Notes under the pieces: generated by a model
Told to the model about the DNA's origin: nothing
Seen by the model: the letters and a program-made list of their open reading frames with translations, nothing else
The model's database searches: none
Assembly: GCA_026395275.1 (NCBI GenBank)
Contig: JAPLZA010000080.1
Coordinates: 1 to 19,167, forward strand
Direction of reading: 5' to 3'
From: Candidatus Staskawiczbacteria bacterium
Lineage (GTDB): Bacteria > Patescibacteriota > Minisyncoccia > Minisyncoccales > Staskawiczbacteraceae
Length of the DNA: 19,167 nt
Shown here: positions 14,409 to 19,167 of the stretch, piece by piece
Layout of the letters: each line of letters starts with the position of its first letter
How positions within the stretch are numbered: position 1 is the stretch's first letter
Program-made: the position numbers and the translations under genes

Positions 14409-15320
14409 CTATTTTATATAATTATCCAGCCATTGGCTGGTTTTTTTAATACCATCTTCTAAATTTATTTTTGGACTCCAATCCAGTAATTTTTTAGCCA
14501 AAGAAACATCAGCTTTCGTGTTTTCAGGGTCGCCATCTCTTTTAGGCAGATAAATAATTTTACCGCCTATAATTTTTGCTATATGATTTACTGAATAAGA
14601 ATTTTCTCCGCTGATATTTATAATTTCCCCACCTTTTAAACTACTGCTTTCCATTGCTTTTATACTTACGTCGGCAAGGTCACCTACATAGCAAAACCCG
14701 CGAGTTTGCTCACCATTTCCATAAATAGTTAAAGGCTTATTTTGTGATTTTAAATATAAAAATTTACCGACTACCAGTCCGTAATCTGTATCAAAATCAA
14801 TTCTTGGGCCATAGACATTAAAAACTCTCAAACAAACTATGGGAATTTTATAAAGTTCCAAAAACAATTTTGCAAATTGTTCTCCCACAAGTTTTTGTAA
14901 GCCGTATGGGCTAACTGGATTTGTTGGAGTACTCTCTTTAAATATTTTTTCTTTTTGGTCGCCATAAACTGCCGACGAGGAATAAAAAACAACTCTTTTT
15001 ACTTTTGCTTGGGCAGCTGCTTTAAAAACATTAATTGTGCCTAAAATATTTGTCTTAGAAGTTTCGGTGGGATTTTCAACCGAGAAAAATACTCTTGGTA
15101 TTGCCGCCAAGTGGAAAACATAGTCAATTCCAGAAAATATTGGTTTAATTTTTTCAAAATCGCAAATATCTAAATTATAAAATTTAGCTTTTGGGTTTAA
15201 ATCTTCTTTTTTGCCAGAAGAAAGGTTGTCTATTATGACAACCTCGTGGTTTTGTTCTATTAATTTATCAACCAAGTTTGAGCCTATAAATCCGGCTCCT
15301 CCGGTAACTAGGTATTTCAT
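14409..15320 (-). CDS. NAD-dependent nucleotide-sugar epimerase/dehydratase (extended SDR, GalE-like)
   Basis: A 303-residue extended short-chain dehydrogenase. The Rossmann dinucleotide loop is VTGGAGFIGSNL (5-16). The catalytic SSSAVYG (114-120) and Y139-GLQ-K143 pair are present, followed by VFNVYGPR (167-173), TRGFCYVGDLADV and the C-terminal KRDGDPENTKADVS typical of UDP-glucose/UDP-GlcNAc 4-epimerases. Exact substrate cannot be read from sequence, so no symbol is given. It lies 6 nt downstream of ruvB in one operon, and its stop codon directly abuts that of the convergent glycosyltransferase, with no gap and no terminator. Confidence 0.9.
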   Translation of the reverse strand: MKYLVTGGAGFIGSNLVDKLIEQNHEVVIIDNLSSGKKEDLNPKAKFYNLDICDFEKIKPIFSGIDYVFHLAAIPRVFFSVENPTETSKTNILGTINVFKAAAQAKVKRVVFYSSSAVYGDQKEKIFKESTPTNPVSPYGLQKLVGEQFAKLFLELYKIPIVCLRVFNVYGPRIDFDTDYGLVVGKFLYLKSQNKPLTIYGNGEQTRGFCYVGDLADVSIKAMESSSLKGGEIINISGENSYSVNHIAKIIGGKIIYLPKRDGDPENTKADVSLAKKLLDWSPKINLEDGIKKTSQWLDNYIK

Positions 15321-15326
15321 TTTTTA

Positions 15327-16340
15327 TTAAAATAAATTGCTTTGTTTTTTTAAGTGTTTTAAGTCCAAATGTTCGTAAGCTAAGTTTGTTGCAACTCTGC
15401 CCTTAGGAGTTCTCTCTAAAAGTCCGCACTGCATTAAATAGGGCTCGTAAATGTCTAAAATTGTTTCCTCTTCTTCCATTGATGCTGCTGCTAAAGATTG
15501 TAATCCAACCGGTCCTCCGCTAAATTTTTCAATTAAAGCTTTTAAAATATTTCTGTCGCTTGGCTCTAGCCCCATCATATCAACTTCTAAAGAATCTAAA
15601 GCGCTATTTGCAATTTCTTTTGTAATAATTCCCGCATTTTTAACCTGGGCAAAATCTCTGACCCTTTTTACTAATCTGTTTGCAACTCTTGGCGTAAATC
15701 TTGAGCGCCTAGCAATTGCCTCTACTGCGTCAGGTTCCATTTTTATTTTTAATAATTTACCAGATCTTTCAATTATTTTTTTTACATCTTCTAAATTATA
15801 AAAATTGAGTTGAAAAGTTGCTCCAAAGCGGTTTCTTAAAGGGGCCGACAACAATCCCGGCCTTGTTGTAGCTCCAATTAAGGTAAATTTAGGTAGTTTT
15901 AATTCCATGGTGCGAGCCATTGGTCCTTTTCCCAAAACCAAGTTTAATTTGTAGTCTTCCATGGCAGGGTAAAGGTATTCTTCTATGGTTTTGTTTATCC
16001 TGTGGATTTCATCTAAAAATAAAACGTCGCCTTCGGCCAAATTTGTTAAAATTGCAGCTAAGTCCCCGGCTCTTTCTAAGGCCGGGCCCGATGTTGACCT
16101 TATTGTTTTACCCATTTCTTTTGCAACAAGATAGGCCAAGGTGGTTTTGCCAAGCCCCGAGTTGCCATAAAATAATAAATGGTCTGGACTTTGAGACCTT
16201 TGTTTGGCGGCGGTAATAATTATGCGGATATTTTCTTTAATTTTGTCCTGTCCCACATAATCCTGCCAAGAAGAGGGCCTTAAAGCTGAGTCTAAAACCT
16301 CGTCTTCTTTTTTAAGTTTTTCGGGTATGACGCTTGACAT
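15327..16340 (-). CDS. ruvB: Holliday junction branch migration ATPase RuvB
   Basis: A 337-residue AAA+ motor of normal length that drives branch migration with RuvA. Visible are the opening LRPSSWQDYVGQDKIKENI, Walker A GNSGLGKT (59-66), Walker B VLFLDEIHR (106-114), the sensor/loop GATTRPGLLSAPLRNRFG (156-173) and the arginine-rich SRFTPRVANRLVKRVRD. The C-terminal winged helix includes GGPVGLQSLA and the ending CGLLERTPKGRVATNLAYEHL. The usual GPPGLGKT is GNSGLGKT here, a mild variation. It is separated from the ruvC operon and leads an operon with the epimerase. Its first codons contain, on the opposite strand, the -35 box of a rightward promoter. Confidence 0.97.
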   Translation of the reverse strand: MSSVIPEKLKKEDEVLDSALRPSSWQDYVGQDKIKENIRIIITAAKQRSQSPDHLLFYGNSGLGKTTLAYLVAKEMGKTIRSTSGPALERAGDLAAILTNLAEGDVLFLDEIHRINKTIEEYLYPAMEDYKLNLVLGKGPMARTMELKLPKFTLIGATTRPGLLSAPLRNRFGATFQLNFYNLEDVKKIIERSGKLLKIKMEPDAVEAIARRSRFTPRVANRLVKRVRDFAQVKNAGIITKEIANSALDSLEVDMMGLEPSDRNILKALIEKFSGGPVGLQSLAAASMEEEETILDIYEPYLMQCGLLERTPKGRVATNLAYEHLDLKHLKKQSNLF

Positions 16341-16362
16341 AACAACTATAAGGTGATATAAT
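16334..16362 (+). promoter_or_regulatory. Full-consensus extended -10 promoter for the candidate small RNA
   Basis: TTGACA (16334-16339), a 17-nt spacer, and TATAAT (16357-16362) preceded by TGA, giving the TGnTATAAT extended -10. Both hexamers are perfect. The -35 lies within the first codons of ruvB on the opposite strand. It points right, into a gene-free segment that ends in the RNA hairpin and U-run. Confidence 0.82.
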
Positions 16363-16367
16363 CAGGG

Positions 16368-16558
16368 ATATTGGAATCCCATGCCTGAATTATAGCATTT
16401 TTTGTATAATATAACGGTAAACGGCTCTAGAGTTGGAGGTAATTATTTGGATTTATCTCAGCTTCGGATAATCTTGCTCCGGCTCGATTATTCCTCAGAT
16501 AAATCTTTATTTATGTCCCAGACATAAGACTACCTCCAACTCTAGAGCCGTTTTTATT
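16368..16558 (+). ncRNA. Candidate structured small RNA with 23-bp closing stem and intrinsic terminator
   Basis: The segment lies between ruvB (starts 16340, leftward) and gspE (ends 16566) and has no ORF longer than a few codons. Bases 16419-16441 pair perfectly with 16531-16553 (23 bp). Inside lie two arms. In one, 16450-16458 pairs with 16497-16505 (9 bp), topped by 16466-16473 with 16486-16494 (one bulged T). The other is a hairpin of 16511-16517 with 16521-16527 (7 bp, CCA loop). The closing stem is followed at once by TTTTTATTTT, so the end acts as a terminator on the plus strand; the minus strand lacks a U-run. The promoter at 16334 would give about 190 nt. A second TATAAT at 16405-16410 would start an RNA of about 140 nt right at the stem base. 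Long closing stem, central bubble with a side hairpin, and apical stem recall 6S RNA, but family membership is unproven. Confidence 0.68.
16389..16397 (-). promoter_or_regulatory. Extended -10 promoter of ruvB
   Basis: Minus-strand TGCTATAAT (16397-16389) is a perfect extended -10 without an obvious -35. Transcription would start near 16382, giving a leader of about 42 nt that contains the inverted repeat GGGAT/ATCCC (16376-16380 with 16365-16369). Confidence 0.45.
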
Positions 16559-16565
16559 TTACAAT

Positions 16566-17900
16566 TTATTTGGTTGCCTCTTCGGCTACTTCGTCTTCTT
16601 CGACAACTCTGGCGACTTCTTCAAAAGTTGTTATTCCTTCGGCTATGTCTATCAAGCCCGACTGGTACATTGTTACCATGCCTTTTTTAATTGCCAGCTC
16701 TCTTATTTCTGAAACAGGCGGATTTTTTAAAATAAACTTTTCCATTTCAGAATCAACCAAAAATGCTTCATACAAACCCTTCCTGCCTTTATATCCTATA
16801 AAGTTGCATGCCTCGCACCCGCCTTCTTTTATTTTGGCGATTTTTATTTTATCTAAATCTGGAATTTTTACTCCCTTGGGCAAATTTTTGAGTCCTTTTT
16901 TAATATCTGACAGTTGGCTGGCAGTTGGTTTTATTGTTGTTGAGCATTTTTTACATACTTTTCTGACTAGTCTTTGCGCTACTGCCATTTTTAGTCCGGA
17001 AGCAACAGAAGATGACTCTACACCAAGGTCTACAAGCCTTGGAATGGTCCCAGCTGCGTCGTTGGTGTGTAATGTAGACATAACCAGGTGGCCGGTCAAA
17101 GACGCTTGTAGGGCTATTTTTGCGGTTTCTAGGTCTCTAATTTCACCAACCAAAATAACATCCGGGTCTTGCCTGACAATAGATCTTAGGCCGTCAGAAA
17201 AGTCGTAACCTTTGTCTGGAGCAACTTGTGTTTGGGAAACTCCTTTTAAATGATATTCAATTGGGTCTTCAATGGTAATAATTTTAATTTCCGGGTTTTG
17301 TATTTTTTTTAAGAAAGCGTAAAGTGTTGTTGTTTTTCCAGAACCAGTTGGGCCAGTAACAATTATCATACCATTTGGTTTCTCAATCTCTTTTTGAAAG
17401 GTTTTGTACAAGTCATCTCTCAATCCCAGTTCTTCTAAAGAAATTAAACTCTTTGGATTTAGAATTCTCATCACAATAGACTCTCCGTATTCTGACGGCA
17501 AACTGGAAGTTCTTACTTCAATAAGAGAATCTGCAACTTCAATTGTGAATCTGCCATCTTGAGGCTTGTCTGTGATGTTTAGTTTCAGCTTTGAAAGAAG
17601 CTTTAAGCGGGAAATTAAATGATGGTAAGCATCTTGCTCAAAAAAAACAACATCCTGTAAGATGCCGTCTAATCTTATTCTTAATCTTGCGTCTTTTTCT
17701 TCCGGCTCAATATGAACGTCAGAAGTATTAAGAGTTATTGCTCCGTATAAAATAACATCTAGAAGTTCTGTGATATTTTCAACTAAGTATTCTCCAATTT
17801 TCTTTTTAAAATCTCCAATGTTTTTTACTTGCGCCTCAACCTCCCCAATAATTTTTGGTGAAACTGTTACAGAACCCAATAATTTTTTTGTATCCTCCAT
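16566..17900 (-). CDS. GspE/PilB-family secretion/pilus assembly ATPase
   Basis: A 444-residue type II secretion/type IV pilus extension ATPase. Visible are the N2 domain with NTSDVHIEPEE (58-68), Walker A GPTGSGKTT (183-191), Asp box TIEDPIEY (209-216), Walker B DPDVILVGEIRD (245-256), His box STLHTNDA (275-282) and the zinc-binding tetracysteine C316/C319 and C362/C365. It is shorter than many PilB proteins because the N-terminal MshEN-type region is reduced to about 45 residues. The zinc motif argues for an extension rather than a PilT-type retraction ATPase. It hydrolyses ATP at the cytoplasmic base of the machine. It lies 9 nt downstream of the DHH-like gene in one operon. The C-terminal tail is strongly acidic (VVEEDEVAEEATK). 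Confidence 0.95.
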   Translation of the reverse strand: MEDTKKLLGSVTVSPKIIGEVEAQVKNIGDFKKKIGEYLVENITELLDVILYGAITLNTSDVHIEPEEKDARLRIRLDGILQDVVFFEQDAYHHLISRLKLLSKLKLNITDKPQDGRFTIEVADSLIEVRTSSLPSEYGESIVMRILNPKSLISLEELGLRDDLYKTFQKEIEKPNGMIIVTGPTGSGKTTTLYAFLKKIQNPEIKIITIEDPIEYHLKGVSQTQVAPDKGYDFSDGLRSIVRQDPDVILVGEIRDLETAKIALQASLTGHLVMSTLHTNDAAGTIPRLVDLGVESSSVASGLKMAVAQRLVRKVCKKCSTTIKPTASQLSDIKKGLKNLPKGVKIPDLDKIKIAKIKEGGCEACNFIGYKGRKGLYEAFLVDSEMEKFILKNPPVSEIRELAIKKGMVTMYQSGLIDIAEGITTFEEVARVVEEDEVAEEATK

Positions 17901-17909
17901 TTTTTTATT

Positions 17910-18617
17910 TTATTTAATATTATCTGTTATAACTTTCAAATCTGCGCCAGCTTTCATTAAGTCAGATGCCATTTGAAAAATTTCTGCGCTTAATTTATTT
18001 TTAAAATTTTCAGTATAAAATACTATTCCAGACAGAAGGCAGGTGGCCGGTTCTTTTTTAATTATGTCCGCGCCATTAGCTTTCATAATGGTAAAAATAA
18101 TTTCTGTCAGAGATTGGCCTCCTATTAGATTGATTTTACCAAATTTTTTGTTATCTTGGCTATTATCGATATCCACAATTGGAGAATCCAGCAAAAACCC
18201 GAAAGAGTTTAGTTTTTCTGAAAGCTCTTTTTGATAATCTTTTATGCCAATAGTTATTATTAAATCTGGTTTTGTTTCTGCAAAATAAAAAGCAATGTTA
18301 TCTTTTTTTATATTTCCGTTTTCCAGTGTCAGGTGTATTTTGAGGGCATCATTATTTTTTTCGTAGTAAATTTGAGAAATGTCCGCTACATTTTTAGGAA
18401 TAGAAATTACAAAGTTTTTTGGGTAAGAAATAAAATCTAAAGATGGGGCTAAAAAATTAAGTTTTTCAGGCAAGCTGTCTATAAGCAGGTTTACATTTTT
18501 ACCTAAATCTTTTAAAGTATAAAAAAGAGCCAACGTGGAAGTTATTGCTTCTGGCTCTTGCGAAGTAATCAAATAAATATTCTTGGAGTCGTTAATTATT
18601 TGTTTTGTTTCCTGCAT
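17910..18617 (-). CDS. Degenerate DHH-superfamily protein lacking metal-binding residues
   Basis: A 235-residue protein with the backbone of DHH/NrnA-type phosphoesterases. The first strand and helix read NIYLITSQEPEAITSTLALF, followed by DSLPEKLNFL (47-56). The central DIDNSQDNKKFGKINLIGG (149-167) and C-terminal LLSGIVFYTENF and LMKAGADLKVI match the family spacing. The metal ligands are gone: the HxxPDxD motif is SQEPEAI, the DHH triad is DNS, and the usual Asp-Thr-x-x-Phe is YTENF. The family normally degrades short oligonucleotides, pAp or cyclic dinucleotides, but this copy should be inactive. A binding or scaffolding role next to the pilus ATPase is inference. The fold assignment rests on pattern spacing alone. 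Confidence 0.75.
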   Translation of the reverse strand: MQETKQIINDSKNIYLITSQEPEAITSTLALFYTLKDLGKNVNLLIDSLPEKLNFLAPSLDFISYPKNFVISIPKNVADISQIYYEKNNDALKIHLTLENGNIKKDNIAFYFAETKPDLIITIGIKDYQKELSEKLNSFGFLLDSPIVDIDNSQDNKKFGKINLIGGQSLTEIIFTIMKANGADIIKKEPATCLLSGIVFYTENFKNKLSAEIFQMASDLMKAGADLKVITDNIK

Positions 18618-18626
18618 ATTTTTATG

Positions 18627-18635
18627 TTTATATCA
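18627..18635 (-). promoter_or_regulatory. Possible extended -10 of the DHH-like/gspE operon
   Basis: Minus-strand TGATATAAA (18635-18627) matches TGnTATAAT in all but the last base and lies 9 nt before the ATG at 18617, which would give a nearly leaderless message. No well-spaced -35 is seen. Confidence 0.35.
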
Positions 18636-18677
18636 CCCTATGCGATTTTAGTTTTTTAGTCAATAAATTTAATCCAC

Positions 18678-19121
18678 ATGTTAAAGAAAATTACCAAGAG
18701 CATAAAACAAACACAAAAAATTGGTGAAGAGATAGCAAAAGGAATTTTAAAATTGCCGGCAATAAAAACCGCAACCGTTTTAGGTTTACATGGAAACTTG
18801 GGAGCTGGTAAAACAACTTTTTTACAAGGCTTTGCCAAAGGTTTAAAAATAAAAGATAAAGTATTAAGCCCGACTTTTGTAATACAAAAAAGATTTAAAA
18901 TAAAAGATAGGAATTTTAAAAATTTTTACCACATAGATTGCTATAGGCTAAAAGACCACAAAGATATGTCAGCTCTTGATTTCAAAGAGATTATTTCAGA
19001 CCCCGAGAACATAATAGCAATTGAATGGCCTGGAAAAATTAAGAAAGTTTTACCAAAAGGAGTAATAAATATAGATTTTAGATTTATCGACGACAAAACC
19101 AGGGAGTTGACATTTAAATAA
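18678..19121 (+). CDS. tsaE: tRNA t6A biosynthesis ATPase TsaE
   Basis: A 147-residue P-loop protein (YjeE family) of normal length that works with TsaB and TsaD in making N6-threonylcarbamoyl-adenosine at position 37 of ANN-decoding tRNAs. Walker A is GNLGAGKT (39-46), followed by the family motifs LSPTFV (63-68), HIDCYRL (85-91) and IAIEWPGK (113-120). The Trp in the latter is the conserved active-site tryptophan. It is divergent from the DHH-like gene with a 60-nt gap. No ribosome site precedes the ATG (aatttaatccacATG). The 46 nt after its stop, to the window end, show no feature. Confidence 0.95.
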   Translation: MLKKITKSIKQTQKIGEEIAKGILKLPAIKTATVLGLHGNLGAGKTTFLQGFAKGLKIKDKVLSPTFVIQKRFKIKDRNFKNFYHIDCYRLKDHKDMSALDFKEIISDPENIIAIEWPGKIKKVLPKGVINIDFRFIDDKTRELTFK

Positions 19122-19167
19122 TAATGCGGTAAGATTTTAATCGGTTCTTTACAAATCTAGGTAACAC

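Noticed and set aside
16419..16553. MITE-like element with 23-bp terminal inverted repeats
   Set aside because: No flanking target duplication is evident, no second copy occurs in the window, and the internal nested stems plus a promoter and U-run fit an RNA better. A genome-wide copy search could revive this reading.
16419..16553. Terminator serving the leftward gspE operon
   Set aside because: On the minus strand the stem is followed by ACCGTTAT-like sequence, not a U-run, whereas the plus strand has a clear one.
17910..18617. Active NrnA-type oligoribonuclease
   Set aside because: All expected metal-binding His/Asp positions are replaced, so I annotate only a degenerate family member.
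1..19167. Recoded UGA (Gracilibacteria/Absconditabacteria code)
   Set aside because: folP ends at TGA and no conserved protein needs read-through of an in-frame TGA.

Overview
The window is AT-rich, densely packed bacterial DNA read with the standard code: TGA is the stop of folP, and no conserved protein has an in-frame TGA. Gene content and protein style suggest a member of the Candidate Phyla Radiation (Patescibacteria, probably Parcubacteria-like). The signs are small informational proteins, a Jag protein without its N-terminal domain, GspE/PilB pilus machinery, surface proteins with a signal peptide plus membrane helices and Cys/Gly/Thr-rich exteriors, a ComEA-lamin-tail surface protein, and a CofE-like ligase beside folP. 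This placement is inferred from protein features, not from a marker-gene tree. Almost no start codon has a Shine-Dalgarno sequence.

Layout. Positions 1-2164 (+) hold two probable cell-surface proteins; the first is cut by the window edge and carries tandem-repeat linkers and Cys-rich modules. A bidirectional terminator at about 2180-2205 separates them from the replication-origin cluster. In that cluster rpmH-rnpA-yidC-jag run leftward (4007 to 2216) and dnaA-dnaN run rightward (4256 to 6953), with DnaA boxes on both sides of dnaA. A second bidirectional terminator lies between dnaN and a leftward class A penicillin-binding protein (7008-9191). Next come a tiny, extremely acidic leftward ORF (9300-9458) with its own near-consensus promoter and terminator, and a leftward comEA-like/yebC/ruvC operon (11779 to 9547).

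Divergent from that operon is a rightward set, folP, cofE-like and a glycosyltransferase-GtrA fusion whose N-terminus is broken by an apparent deletion/frameshift (13403-14408). It abuts, tail to tail, a leftward ruvB-epimerase operon (16340 to 14409). The 225-nt gap 16341-16565 contains no gene, but it holds a full-consensus sigma70-type promoter and a large three-way-junction RNA fold ending in a U-run, which I call a candidate small RNA. The right end holds a leftward operon of a degenerate DHH-family protein and GspE/PilB ATPase (18617 to 16566), and rightward tsaE (18678-19121). I see nothing in the last 46 nt.

Working together: the origin cluster supplies replication initiation (DnaA, DnaN), ribosome/RNase P maturation (L34, RnpA) and membrane insertion (YidC, Jag). 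RuvC and RuvB resolve recombination junctions; ruvA is not in the window. The PBP builds the wall, GspE powers a pilus or uptake apparatus, FolP and the CofE-like ligase suggest folate synthesis, and TsaE serves tRNA t6A modification. The most interesting items are the structured RNA locus at 16334-16560, the folP-cofE pairing, the acidic micro-ORF, the metal-site-less DHH protein and the disrupted glycosyltransferase. No stretch above 300 nt is without a gene.
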